NCBI RefSeq assembly: GCF_027533645.1 | Contig: NZ_JAQAGY010000013.1 | Span: 124,001-188,000, forward strand | Reading direction: 5' to 3' | Source of the DNA: Paenibacillus caseinilyticus | GTDB taxonomy: Bacteria > Bacillota > Bacilli > Paenibacillales > NBRC-103111 | DNA length: 64,000 nucleotides | In this document: positions 1 through 7,599 of the stretch, in pieces | Layout: each line of letters starts with the position of its first letter | How positions within the stretch are numbered: position 1 is the stretch's first letter | Notes under the pieces: model-generated | Seen by the model: only the letters and a program-made list of their open reading frames with translations | Told to the model about the DNA's origin: nothing | Database searches by the model: none | Made by a program: the position numbers and the translations under genes

Positions 1-885
1 CCTGCCCGCCGTATCGCCGTCCGCTGGCGGGATGCGGCCAGCGGACTGGAGCTTGTGGAAGAGCTGATCGCAGGCCAGGTACAGATTGCAGCACTCGGCG
101 ATTATCCGATCGCGATGAGTGCCGCCCTCAGCCGGGTGCTGCCCCGGTTCAACTCCGTGCTGCTCGCCCTCGACGGCAAGGCCGCCCGCGGCCGGGGGAT
201 TGCGCTCGCGGTGCCCCGGTCGTTCTCGCTGCGCAGCCTCTCTGATCTGGCCGCCCATACGGTGGCTACGGTACCGCACTCGAGTGCGGACCACCGGCTG
301 CAGACGCTGCTCGCTCCGCTCGGCACCCGGCAGCCGCAGGTCATTCACCAGCAGATGCCGGAGAACCTGCGCAGCATTGCATGCGAGAGCGTAGGCGCCA
401 GCGTCATGTGGGAGCCTTACCCCAGCCTGCTCGACTATTCCGGCCAGGGCCGGCTGCTGTTCGCTGAGGGGCTAGGCGGCGATTATTTGACGGGTCTGGC
501 GGCGGACCAGACTTGGGTCACCGGCCATGAGGATATCGTTATCGCCTACCTCAAGGCGCATCTGAGGGCCCATGCGCTCCTCCGCGAGCAGCCGGGCAAG
601 ATGGCCAAGCTCGTTGCCCGGGAGGCCAGCCTGCCGCTGGCGGTAGCTAGTCAGGTTCTCTCCCGCGTGCGCTGGGACGCGGCCGTCTACACCCGGGACC
701 TCGAGACGCTGCAGGGCATTATGGGCAGCGCCTCCTGTGCCTACGAACCGCCGGGAAGCGGGTTATCCGGACGCACCCTGATGTACCGCGGGGAATATTT
801 GCAGGAGGCCGCCCGCCGGCTCCGTTATCCTGCCGTCGGGGAGAGCGCCGTGATTGGGGACTGGTCCGAGCGCATCCTGTTATAG
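1..885 (+). CDS. SsuA/TauA-type ABC substrate-binding protein, 5' end cut by window
   Basis: Periplasmic-type binding protein of the nitrate/sulfonate/taurine (NMT1, SsuA) family, which delivers an aliphatic sulfonate or similar anion to an ABC importer. The frame is open to base 1, so the signal peptide and first lobe start are missing; 294 residues are visible. Family hallmarks seen are the IAALGDYP stretch near the start and the hinge-region VGASVMWEPYPSLLDYS stretch around residues 131-147, which in this family lines the ligand pocket. The gene ends with TAG and is followed by a strong hairpin terminator, so it is the last gene of its operon. Ligand cannot be fixed from sequence; a sulfonate is plausible because the rest of the window is rich in organosulfur genes. 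Confidence 0.8.
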   Translation, partial: PARRIAVRWRDAASGLELVEELIAGQVQIAALGDYPIAMSAALSRVLPRFNSVLLALDGKAARGRGIALAVPRSFSLRSLSDLAAHTVATVPHSSADHRLQTLLAPLGTRQPQVIHQQMPENLRSIACESVGASVMWEPYPSLLDYSGQGRLLFAEGLGGDYLTGLAADQTWVTGHEDIVIAYLKAHLRAHALLREQPGKMAKLVAREASLPLAVASQVLSRVRWDAAVYTRDLETLQGIMGSASCAYEPPGSGLSGRTLMYRGEYLQEAARRLRYPAVGESAVIGDWSERILL

Positions 886-1116
886 CCGCAGCGCCGCCAG
901 CTGCAGGCTGACGCATGACAGCGGAGCAGGCCGTTCCATGGACGGCATGCCCCGCTCCGGAACCGGAGCGGGGTTGTTCTTATCTGCTCCGTACTCCTTG
1001 TTCAGCTCCGGATTATGGATGGCCGGCACCCGTCCGTTACGGACGGCTTTCTGCTGCACTTCGCCGCTGTGTGCCGTCGCGATCACCTCGAACGCCTCGT
1101 CCTTATGCGTATTGCC
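880..1116 (-). pseudogene. Possible gene remnant antisense to the terminator region
   Basis: The minus frame is open from an in-frame TAG at 1119-1117 down to the stop at 880. Its middle part reads like real protein (for example NTHKDEAFEVIATAHSGEVQ and VRNGRVPAIHNPELNKEYG) and its codons prefer G/C in third positions. There is no ribosome binding site before the GTG at 1086, and the plus-strand terminator lies inside it. I do not recognise the family. It may be the decayed end of a lost gene or chance; the surrounding 886-1168 stretch holds nothing else except a small hairpin at 1030-1046 (CCGTCCG/CGGACGG). Confidence 0.2.
950..980 (+). terminator. Intrinsic terminator after the binding-protein gene
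   Basis: Perfect 11-bp inverted repeat CCCCGCTCCGG/CCGGAGCGGGG (950-960 with 963-973) followed by TTGTTCTT. It lies 65 bases after the stop codon of the binding-protein gene. Confidence 0.8.
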
Positions 1117-1168
1117 CTAGGAATACCGCACCCTGGAACAGGGTAGGTCTTAGCGAATAAAAAAGCGG

Positions 1169-1197
1169 TTGACACCATAAAAAACAGGGGATAACAT
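1169..1197 (+). promoter_or_regulatory. Promoter for the MFS exporter leader
   Basis: TTGACA (1169-1174), 17-base spacer, TAACAT (1192-1197). The -35 box is a perfect sigma-A match. The predicted start near 1204 leaves a leader of about 180 bases before the ATG at 1387. Confidence 0.6.
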
Positions 1198-1274
1198 AAG
1201 ATCTATTCCCGACAATATAGATGGTGTTAGGGGGTATATTATCTGCATTCAAGTCCCTGTCTACTAGTCCACTA

Positions 1275-1330
1275 GAGATGTCCGTCTTATGCCGTCCGCC
1301 GAGCGGCCGGTAAGCGGAGGTCTCTTTTTT
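1275..1330 (+). terminator. Leader terminator (attenuator candidate) before the MFS exporter
   Basis: Arms GAGAT-G-TCCG (1275-1284) and CGGA-G-GTCTC (1315-1324) pair over nine positions around a GC-rich inner hairpin (CCGC 1296-1299 with GCGG 1103-offset side at 1303-1306) and are followed at once by TTTTTT (1325-1330). It sits between the promoter at 1169-1197 and the exporter ATG at 1387, so most transcripts should stop here unless the leader refolds. I could not match the 1204-1274 leader to a known riboswitch or T-box consensus. Confidence 0.6.
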
Positions 1331-1386
1331 GTGCAGATGAGCCCCCTTCCCCATGCTTTCCCAATTGAAAAAAGGAGCCTGAATCC

Positions 1387-2640
1387 ATGTCCCTGCCCAC
1401 CCAAGCGGCAAGCTTGAACGTCTCTGCCGGCGCTGCGGGTCCAAAACCTGCCGTCATGCGCATCCTGCTCGCCATATCGCTCGTGCATCTGCTCAACGAT
1501 ACGATCCAGGGGATCATCCCTGCGATTCTTCCGATCCTGAAGAGCTCCATGAGCTTATCTTACATGCAGGCCGGCCTGATCGTATTCGTCCTGAATATGA
1601 CCTCTTCTCTGCTGCAGCCGTTGATCGGCATGGCTGCCGACCGCCGCCCCTCTCCTTACATGCTGCCTCTTGGCGTTGCCGCTACCTTCTGCGGCGTGCT
1701 CGGTCTTGCGTTTGCTCCCACGTATGCCATGGTGCTGTTGTCCGTACTGCTGATCGGACTCGGCTCTGCCGTGTTTCATCCCGAGGGCTCCCGTGTTGCG
1801 TATATGGCCGGAGGTTCCCGCCGGGGGATGGCCCAGTCGGTCTATCAGGTCGGGGGCAACTCGGGCCATGCGCTCGCCTCTGTGATGACTGCGCTGGTCT
1901 TCGTGCCGTTCGGCCAGCTCGGCGCACTCTGGTTCACCTTCGCGGCCGGGCTCGGCATTCTCGTCCAGTTCTATATCGCAAGGTGGTACACCGGTTATCT
2001 GGCGGCGCATCCCCGCGTACCGGGGAATGCCAAGGGGGATGAGGGACGGCCGGGCGTCAAGCGCCGTACGGCAGCAGCCATCTGCGTGCTAATCTTCCTC
2101 GTGTTCGCCCGGTCTTGGTACCAATCCGGCGTCTCCATCTATTACCCTTTTCACTTCCTTGAAGCTTTCGGGATCGGCTTGGACCGGGCCCAGGCCTATA
2201 TCTTCCTCTTCTCGGCTGCCGGGGCGGCGGGCACCTTCGTGGGCGGCCCGCTCTCCGACCGGTTCGGGCGGCGCAATGTGATCTTTTTCTCCATGCTCGG
2301 TTCGGCTCCGTTCGCTCTCCTGCTCCCTTATGCAGGGGAGCTCTGGGCCTTCGTCCTGCTCACCCTGAACGGCTTCATCATGATGCTGGGGTTCTCGGTG
2401 ACCGTCGTGTATGCCCAGGAACTCATTCCCGGCAAGATCGGCACCGTCTCCGGGCTGATCGTCGGCCTGGCTTTCGGCCTCGGCGCGCTGGGGGCCGTGG
2501 TGCTCGGCAGCCTGGTCGATGCCCTGAATCTCGGCACGGTGCTCAAGGGAATCTCGTTCCTGCCGCTGCTCGGCCTCTTCACTTACTTCCTGCCCTCGGA
2601 CCGGACGCTGAAGGAATGGGCGGAGGCAGCTTCATCCTGA
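1387..2640 (+). CDS. fsr: MFS drug exporter, fosmidomycin-resistance (Fsr) family
   Basis: Twelve-helix major facilitator transporter of 417 residues, acting as a proton-coupled exporter in the cytoplasmic membrane. Family signs seen are HLLNDTIQGIIPAILP in helix 1, DRRPSPY in the first cytoplasmic loop (about residues 80-86), GLGSAVFHPEGSRVAYMAGG (helix 4 region; HPE is typical of Fsr-type proteins) and the SDRFGRR loop after helix 8. The start is chosen by AAAGGAG at 1371-1377. The gene stands alone behind a promoter and a leader terminator, so expression is probably controlled by antitermination. Substrate is unknown: family members export fosmidomycin or other small compounds. Confidence 0.85.
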   Translation: MSLPTQAASLNVSAGAAGPKPAVMRILLAISLVHLLNDTIQGIIPAILPILKSSMSLSYMQAGLIVFVLNMTSSLLQPLIGMAADRRPSPYMLPLGVAATFCGVLGLAFAPTYAMVLLSVLLIGLGSAVFHPEGSRVAYMAGGSRRGMAQSVYQVGGNSGHALASVMTALVFVPFGQLGALWFTFAAGLGILVQFYIARWYTGYLAAHPRVPGNAKGDEGRPGVKRRTAAAICVLIFLVFARSWYQSGVSIYYPFHFLEAFGIGLDRAQAYIFLFSAAGAAGTFVGGPLSDRFGRRNVIFFSMLGSAPFALLLPYAGELWAFVLLTLNGFIMMLGFSVTVVYAQELIPGKIGTVSGLIVGLAFGLGALGAVVLGSLVDALNLGTVLKGISFLPLLGLFTYFLPSDRTLKEWAEAASS

Positions 2641-2724
2641 CCGTACAGGCGGAGGCGCTCCGGTCATCCGGAACGTCTTGGTTTTTCACTATATGATCCA
2701 CATAGGAAGAGGAGGAGTTTGATC

Positions 2725-3507
2725 ATGACTCAAGTGCTTACAGCCCAGGAATTCACGGTATTCTCGCCGGAGGGAGTCCCCATCAAGGGGATTGTGCATG
2801 CCCTCGAGGACGGCGTGCGCAAGCCGGTGCTGATCTTAAGCCACGGCTTCCGCGGCTTCAAGGAATGGGGCTTCTGGCCGCAGGTGGCGAACGGCTTCGC
2901 GGAGCGCGGCTTCTATACGGTCCGCTTCGACTTCTCGCGGATTGCCGTCAAGAACAGCGGTGCCGAAGAACGGCTCCTCGAGGAATCGCTGACGGTCTCC
3001 CGGGAACTTGGCGACCTTCAGTCGCTGCTGTACGCCGTCCTGGGCGGAGCCCTGCCGCTGGCCGGAGAGGCGGACTCCGAGCGAATCGCCCTGCTCGGCC
3101 ACAGCCGCGCCGGCAGTTCCAGTCTGATCTTCGCCGCCGAGCATGATAACGTTGCGGGTGTGGTCGTCTGGAACGGCGGAGCCACGCCGTCCGCCCAGGT
3201 CAGCGGCCAGCCGCGCCCGATCGCCGAAGATATCGAGCAGCATGCGGAGCGCTTCCATATTCCTGCGCGCCTTGCCTCGCTTCAGATTCCGGTCTTGGCG
3301 GTGCAGGGTACCGCCGATGCCGAACGGGTGCTGCAGAGCTTCCGCTCGCTGCAGGAAGCGGCTCCGGACCAGACATACGTATCGATACCGGGAGCGGACC
3401 ACTTCTTCGGGATCGTGCATCCCTATCAGGGCACAACGCCTTATCTCGAAGAAGCGTTCGAAGCGACAGCCGGGTTCCTCTCCCAGCATCTGCTGAACCA
3501 AGAGTGA
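2725..3507 (+). CDS. Alpha/beta hydrolase
   Basis: Cytoplasmic serine hydrolase of 260 residues with the alpha/beta fold. The oxyanion region LSHGFRGFKEWGFW, the nucleophile elbow GHSRAG (Ser about residue 127), an acid in VQGTADAERV and the catalytic His in PGADHFFG are all present, so it should be active. The ATG at 2725 is used because GGAGGAG ends seven bases before it; the TTG two codons earlier sits too near. Such proteins resemble dienelactone hydrolases and acyl-peptidase-like esterases, but the substrate cannot be told. Monocistronic, closed by a strong terminator. Confidence 0.8.
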   Translation: MTQVLTAQEFTVFSPEGVPIKGIVHALEDGVRKPVLILSHGFRGFKEWGFWPQVANGFAERGFYTVRFDFSRIAVKNSGAEERLLEESLTVSRELGDLQSLLYAVLGGALPLAGEADSERIALLGHSRAGSSSLIFAAEHDNVAGVVVWNGGATPSAQVSGQPRPIAEDIEQHAERFHIPARLASLQIPVLAVQGTADAERVLQSFRSLQEAAPDQTYVSIPGADHFFGIVHPYQGTTPYLEEAFEATAGFLSQHLLNQE

Positions 3508-3520
3508 TCGGCGTCCATGC

Positions 3521-3562
3521 AAAGGAGGCAGCTGCGGATGTCCGCGCGGCCTCCTTTGTTGC
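3521..3562 (+). terminator. Intrinsic terminator after the alpha/beta hydrolase
   Basis: AAAGGAGGC (3521-3529) pairs with GCCTCCTTT (3549-3557), with an inner GCGGA/TCCGC stem, followed by GTTGCTTCT. Confidence 0.75.
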
Positions 3563-3605
3563 TTCTAAGCACAAGGTTTATTGGTCGCCGTTCGACGTGA
3601 TTTCA

Positions 3606-3635
3606 ACACAAAGAAGCCGATCGGTACGACCGGCT
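3606..3635 (-). terminator. Terminator for the minus-strand flavin monooxygenase
   Basis: Inverted repeat AGCCG-A-TCG (3615-3623) / CGA-C-CGGCT (3627-3635); on the minus strand it is followed by TCTTTGTGTT. It lies just past the stop codon at 3649. Confidence 0.5.
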
Positions 3636-3648
3636 GCCACAAGATCCA

Positions 3649-4845
3649 TCAATACCTTTTCAGTTCGATGCCGCTCGCGGCTTTTCCAATCATTTTTGAG
3701 ATCATATGAAACATCGCATTCGTTACGAACGGCACGCGAAGCATCCAGTTTTGGAGTGTGATCTTGAAGCTGGAGTCGGCGACCATTCCTCCAGCTGCGG
3801 TGAGGCCGATTTTTTGATTCTTTTCCACAAACGATCTCATCTCTTGATCATAGGCTGCATAAGCCTTGGTATAATCGCCTTGCGCAAGCTTCAGCTCACC
3901 CGCCAATACATAGGCTCCGACAAGGGCGAGGCTGGTGCCCTGACCGGAGAGGGGCGACGGTCCATATGCCGCATCGCCTACAAGTGCCACACGGCCTTTA
4001 GACCATGCAGGCATGTGGATTTGACATATTTCATCAAAATAAAAATCCTCCGCCTCTTTCATTGCATGCAGCAGCCGCTGGGTTTCCCAGCCCGTCTCCC
4101 CGCTGAACGTATCGGCTACAAGCTGCTTCTGCGCTTCGGTATTGTGCCGGTCGTATTGCAGGGGAGCCGACTTAAATATAAACATCCCCTTTGCTTCGCT
4201 GGTATCGCGTGCGGAATACAGGCCTACCGTTCTACCGGGAATGGAGTACAACTGCTGACTGTGCATGAGGTTAAGATTATTGCGGGTGGTAAAAATGGAG
4301 ATATAGCATCCAAGTGTACGTTTAAACTGGGCTTCATCCCCAAATATCAGCTTGCGGACATTAGAATGAAGACCGTCCGCCCCGATCACCAAGTCGAATG
4401 TTTGCGGCTTGCCCTTGGCAAATTGTACCTCAGCTCCTTCTTCAGTCTCATGAATGGCGGTAATGGAATCATTCCAAATGTAATGGACGGTATCTTGGGT
4501 CAAATGGTATAAAATGTCCGTTATATCATCCCGCATGACTTCGATGTCCTGACCCGCTTGGTTGCCCATCCCCGCTTCACTGATCTTGCCTTTGATCCGG
4601 CCATGGCTGTCTACAAAATAAACGCCCGTCATCTGCGTATCCGCCGCGCGTACTTGATCGAGTATACCCATCCGTTGAAGCACAGAGATAGCCGCTCCCC
4701 GAATATCCACTCCATAACCGCCTCGTCGTAAGGCGGGGGCCCGCTCTACGATCGTCACCTCAAAGCCGTAAGTCTGAAGCCAGTAGGCGAGTGCCGGTCC
4801 GGCCAAACTTGCTCCGGAAATAAGAATTCGCTTCATTTCTCCCAT
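3649..4845 (-). CDS. FAD-dependent group A aromatic-type monooxygenase
   Basis: NAD(P)H- and FAD-dependent hydroxylase of 398 residues (UbiH/TetX-like superfamily). Visible motifs are the N-terminal dinucleotide fold GASLAGPALAYWLQTYG ending in VERAP (residues about 10-37), the DG motif LVIGADGLHSNVRKLIFG near residues 155-172, and the second FAD motif VALVGDAAYGPSPLSGQG near residues 285-302. Start ATG has GGAGTG eleven bases upstream. It is transcribed away from a TetR-family gene across a short AT-rich gap, a layout typical for a repressor controlling the enzyme that modifies its inducer (inference). TetX-like drug inactivation or hydroxylation of a phenolic compound are both possible. Confidence 0.85.
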   Translation of the reverse strand: MGEMKRILISGASLAGPALAYWLQTYGFEVTIVERAPALRRGGYGVDIRGAAISVLQRMGILDQVRAADTQMTGVYFVDSHGRIKGKISEAGMGNQAGQDIEVMRDDITDILYHLTQDTVHYIWNDSITAIHETEEGAEVQFAKGKPQTFDLVIGADGLHSNVRKLIFGDEAQFKRTLGCYISIFTTRNNLNLMHSQQLYSIPGRTVGLYSARDTSEAKGMFIFKSAPLQYDRHNTEAQKQLVADTFSGETGWETQRLLHAMKEAEDFYFDEICQIHMPAWSKGRVALVGDAAYGPSPLSGQGTSLALVGAYVLAGELKLAQGDYTKAYAAYDQEMRSFVEKNQKIGLTAAGGMVADSSFKITLQNWMLRVPFVTNAMFHMISKMIGKAASGIELKRY

Positions 4846-4910
4846 AGACCAGGATCACTCCATCATATATTAAGATAAAAACAGTGGGACAGCAGCCGTT
4901 TGAAGTTAAA

Positions 4911-4946
4911 TTGTGTATTGCATAAACAGTATATGATATATACAAT
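4911..4946. promoter_or_regulatory. Divergent promoter with palindromic operator
   Basis: For the TetR gene: TTGCAT (4918-4923), 17 bases, TACAAT (4941-4946). Within it lies the perfect palindrome GTATAT-GAT-ATATAC (4929-4943), and a wider imperfect repeat TTGTGTAT (4911-4918) / ATATACAA (4938-4945). A dimeric TetR repressor bound here could shut both the regulator and the divergent monooxygenase (inference). Confidence 0.5.
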
Positions 4947-4970
4947 AAAAGATGCAATCAAAAGTTTTTC

Positions 4971-5780
4971 ATGTTTGGGGCGATCAGATCAATGGATAAC
5001 GAATTCGAAGAAAGTTTACCCCGCGGCGTGGCGCTCAGCTGGGGGTTAGTCAAACCCACTCAGCGCGGGCCGAAGCGCGAAATGAGTCTGAAGCAGATCG
5101 TCGATTCCGCCATAGCCATAGCTGATAATGACGGACTTTCCGCCGTTTCTATGCACAAGGTCGCTGCCTCCTTGGGATTCACAACCATGGCCCTCTACCG
5201 GTACGTTCCGGGCAAGGAAGATCTCATCCTTCTTATGCAGGACGCTGTATTTGATATATCGATCCCCGAAGAGACGTCCGCTCATTGGCGCGAGCAAATG
5301 ACCCTTTTTGTTATGGCCATTATGCGATGCTACCAAGATCATCCCTGGTTGTGCGATATCCCTGCCTCCGGCATCCCGATCACCCCGAACAACCTGCGGT
5401 TTGTAGATTGGGCCATGCGGATTATGCAGCACCTTCCGTTAGATCACCATGAGAAGATCTCGATCATGGTCCTATTAACCAGCCATGCACGCATATATAG
5501 CTTTTTTCAACGGGATATGGACCGCGCCGTCCAGACCGGCGTGAACTCAGGCCCTGTCCCCGGAGTGAGCTATACTGCAGCGCTTGAGCATCTCGTGACT
5601 CCGGAACGCTTTCCCTATTTGCGGCCCGTCATCCTCGCGGGTGCTTATTCTCCAGATGATAAGGAAGTCAAGGATGAGCATTCCTATGGTTTCGAATTTG
5701 ATTTTGCTCTCGCCAGAATACTGGATGGAATGGAGCATTATATGTCTTCAAAAAAAATGCAGGAACCGGATTTATCCTAA
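4971..5780 (+). CDS. TetR family transcriptional regulator
   Basis: DNA-binding repressor of 269 residues. The helix-turn-helix is at about residues 38-85: MSLKQIVDSAIAIADNDG, SAVSMHKVAASLGFTTMALYRYV, with the usual AxLGxxxxxLYxyv pattern. The C-terminal half (TetR_C_1-like) carries a Trp/Phe-rich ligand pocket. An ATG at 4992 (MDNEFEE) is an alternative start, as neither ATG has a good Shine-Dalgarno. It probably represses itself and the divergent flavin monooxygenase. Confidence 0.85.
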   Translation: MFGAIRSMDNEFEESLPRGVALSWGLVKPTQRGPKREMSLKQIVDSAIAIADNDGLSAVSMHKVAASLGFTTMALYRYVPGKEDLILLMQDAVFDISIPEETSAHWREQMTLFVMAIMRCYQDHPWLCDIPASGIPITPNNLRFVDWAMRIMQHLPLDHHEKISIMVLLTSHARIYSFFQRDMDRAVQTGVNSGPVPGVSYTAALEHLVTPERFPYLRPVILAGAYSPDDKEVKDEHSYGFEFDFALARILDGMEHYMSSKKMQEPDLS

Positions 5781-5820
5781 TACACTAAGGGATCGGAATA
5801 AGGTTAAGGTATGCCAAACA

Positions 5821-5872
5821 AACGAAATAACCAGTTACCGATGACCTATCGGCAGCTGGCTGTTTCGTTAAG
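5821..5872 (+). terminator. Terminator after the TetR gene
   Basis: Long hairpin: AACGAAA (5821-5827) with TTTCGTT (5863-5869), continuing CCAG (5831-5834) with CTGG (5856-5859) and CCGAT/ATCGG. The T-run is short. Confidence 0.5.
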
Positions 5873-5954
5873 ATGTTAGGATCCTCGTCTCAAAACCGCA
5901 GTGTCAGTCCCAGAAGGAAGAAGGACATCCCATCCGCTCTTCTTTTCCCCTGTC

Positions 5955-6350
5955 TCAGCCTCGCGTGTGGTATTCCTCCAGGTATGCGGGGCTGCAGTCC
6001 GCTTCCGTGGCATTCCGGAAGAGAATGGACAGGCTTCCTCCGTTATCGATGTACAAACACCCTGTCTGAAGATCCAGCCGCAGCTCGTTGCCATACCCCG
6101 CCGAGTTCTTATAGTAGGTAACAAAGCGCTTCTCAAAAGCAATAGCTGGTGGGTCCTCCTTCCCCTTCCCTCCGCTAGTCAGCGTTGGTATGGTATCGTG
6201 AACCCAGGTCAGAACCGTGACCAGTCCAATGAAGGCCAGCAGGATCACAAAGAGAAAGGGAATCCCTTCGAGTAAAATTGTTGCAGCGGATTTGTGCGGT
6301 TCAGGCTTTAGCATATTTCTTATGAGTTTGCGCATGGGTACCACCATCAT
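5955..6350 (-). CDS. Small membrane-anchored protein of unknown function
   Basis: Protein of 131 residues with a basic N-terminus, one strong transmembrane segment (about residues 26-50, LLEGIPFLFVILLAFIGLVTVLTW) and a soluble C-terminal part. The tail (KRFVTYYKNSAGYGNELRLD, TGCLYIDNG, SLSILF) resembles the short DUF6440-like fold in which a T-G-V-x-Y-L strand is followed by a glycine turn, but the match is only by eye. It starts 15 bases after the stop of the lipoprotein gene and is probably co-transcribed with it. A later start (Met6 at 6335) is possible. No function can be assigned. Confidence 0.55.
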   Translation of the reverse strand: MMVVPMRKLIRNMLKPEPHKSAATILLEGIPFLFVILLAFIGLVTVLTWVHDTIPTLTSGGKGKEDPPAIAFEKRFVTYYKNSAGYGNELRLDLQTGCLYIDNGGSLSILFRNATEADCSPAYLEEYHTRG

Positions 6351-6365
6351 GTTGGTATTCTTGCA

Positions 6366-7175
6366 TCAAGGCCTTACTTGGTCGGTGCTGATCAGAATCA
6401 TCCTCTTGTTCAAGGGATTGTACCGGAAGTGGTACCGATCTATGAACTCTGCTCCTGCGCCATATCCCCCGGTTACGGTAAGCTCCTCCCCGTTCACTTG
6501 CAAGGCGCCAAGCTGCGGGAGCTGACTAATATGGGGCCAGATCTCAGGCAGAGGGGTCCCTGCCGAATGGGTCTCAGTCATAGAGGTCTCTGCTGCACTC
6601 ATCTCAAAGGTTACCGGATAAGCATTCCCTTTGCTTATTTCAAAAAGATAGGTCTCGAGACCGTGGCAGTCGGTATACCGCGGAACAAACGCGAATAAGC
6701 TCGCGGCTCCAATGGGTAAAGGCTGCATGTGAATTGGTGAATCATCGGGCTGCACTAGGAAAAAATCGGACGGGAATGTCATAACATGGGCTGCCGGCCC
6801 CCCCGCAGCGGGTTCCCATACCGCCTCATAGCCGCCTGACCAAATCAGGTCCGTGTCCTGCCCGAAGCAGCTCGGTGCTCCTAAGGGCGCTACCTTAGCC
6901 TTATCCGCGGGCCTGACAATCAGCCGCCCTTCTGGATGAGCCCCTATGGCTCTGACCGAGTCATCTTCTTTCTCTAGCGCTGAATTGAAAGCTGGCACAG
7001 AAGATGGACTATGGGATGGAGATGCGGATTCAGAGGACGTGGAGATAGCAGGCGCGCCAGGCTGCGGATCCACGGGGAGAGGAATCGGCATGCCTGTTCC
7101 GCAAGCGGACAGCAGTAGTGCGAGAGTCAAGATTCCATAGTGTATCGATAATGTTATGAATCGTGGTGCTTTCAC
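6366..7175 (-). CDS. Lipoprotein of unknown function
   Basis: Secreted lipid-anchored protein of 269 residues. The type II signal peptide ends in LALLLSAC-GTG (Cys about residue 26), followed by a Ser/Pro-rich linker (residues 35-65) typical of surface lipoproteins. The mature part is beta-rich with two Cys (PSCFGQD and TDCHGLETY) that could form a disulfide. Start is GTG with AGGAGGGGG nine bases upstream. It probably forms a two-gene unit with the small membrane protein that follows. I do not recognise the domain. Confidence 0.65.
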   Translation of the reverse strand: MKAPRFITLSIHYGILTLALLLSACGTGMPIPLPVDPQPGAPAISTSSESASPSHSPSSVPAFNSALEKEDDSVRAIGAHPEGRLIVRPADKAKVAPLGAPSCFGQDTDLIWSGGYEAVWEPAAGGPAAHVMTFPSDFFLVQPDDSPIHMQPLPIGAASLFAFVPRYTDCHGLETYLFEISKGNAYPVTFEMSAAETSMTETHSAGTPLPEIWPHISQLPQLGALQVNGEELTVTGGYGAGAEFIDRYHFRYNPLNKRMILISTDQVRP

Positions 7176-7266
7176 AATCCGCCCCCTCCTGTTAGGCCCA
7201 ACCCCGTACTCGCCGGCATCTCCCGGCCGGCTATAGACGAAGTCCTTTTAACGTACAGCAATCCCC

Positions 7267-7479
7267 TTACTTTATAGCTTGCAGCGCTTCAACGGCTATG
7301 TCCCTCGCCGCATCGTGGGTTGACGCTGTGACTTCTGCAATCGACTGCAGCGCTTTCCCGGCGATCTCCAGCTGCGCATTCAAACGGTCCACCATTATGG
7401 CAAGCTCTATGACATACTCATCCGTTAATTCTCCTGTGCCGCATAGTAAAACAGTGCTGGGCTCGAATCGATGGTTCAA
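7267..7479 (-). CDS. Small hypothetical protein
   Basis: A 70-residue soluble protein, acidic and mostly helical (ELAIMVDRLNAQLEIAGKALQ), with no recognised domain. It begins with TTG behind AAGGAG (about ten bases). Stop at 7267 is followed by the start of the lipoprotein unit 90 bases on, with the GTG of the lipoprotein preceded by its own ribosome binding site. It lies divergent from the AraC gene. Confidence 0.45.
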   Translation of the reverse strand: MNHRFEPSTVLLCGTGELTDEYVIELAIMVDRLNAQLEIAGKALQSIAEVTASTHDAARDIAVEALQAIK

Positions 7480-7599
7480 GTCCCTTCATCTCCTTCTCGT
7501 CGGGTCATCCTCTCCTATATCATACCAAATAACAACCCATACAGGTTATACTGAAATGAGGCCGCCCGCGCTCAAGATGGATACGAAGGAGGGCTCTCC

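Noticed and set aside
1204-1330. S-box, T-box, purine, fluoride or guanidine riboswitch before the exporter
   Set aside because: None of the conserved cores (for example GGTGGTACC of T-boxes or the fluoride and ykkC cores) can be found in the leader.
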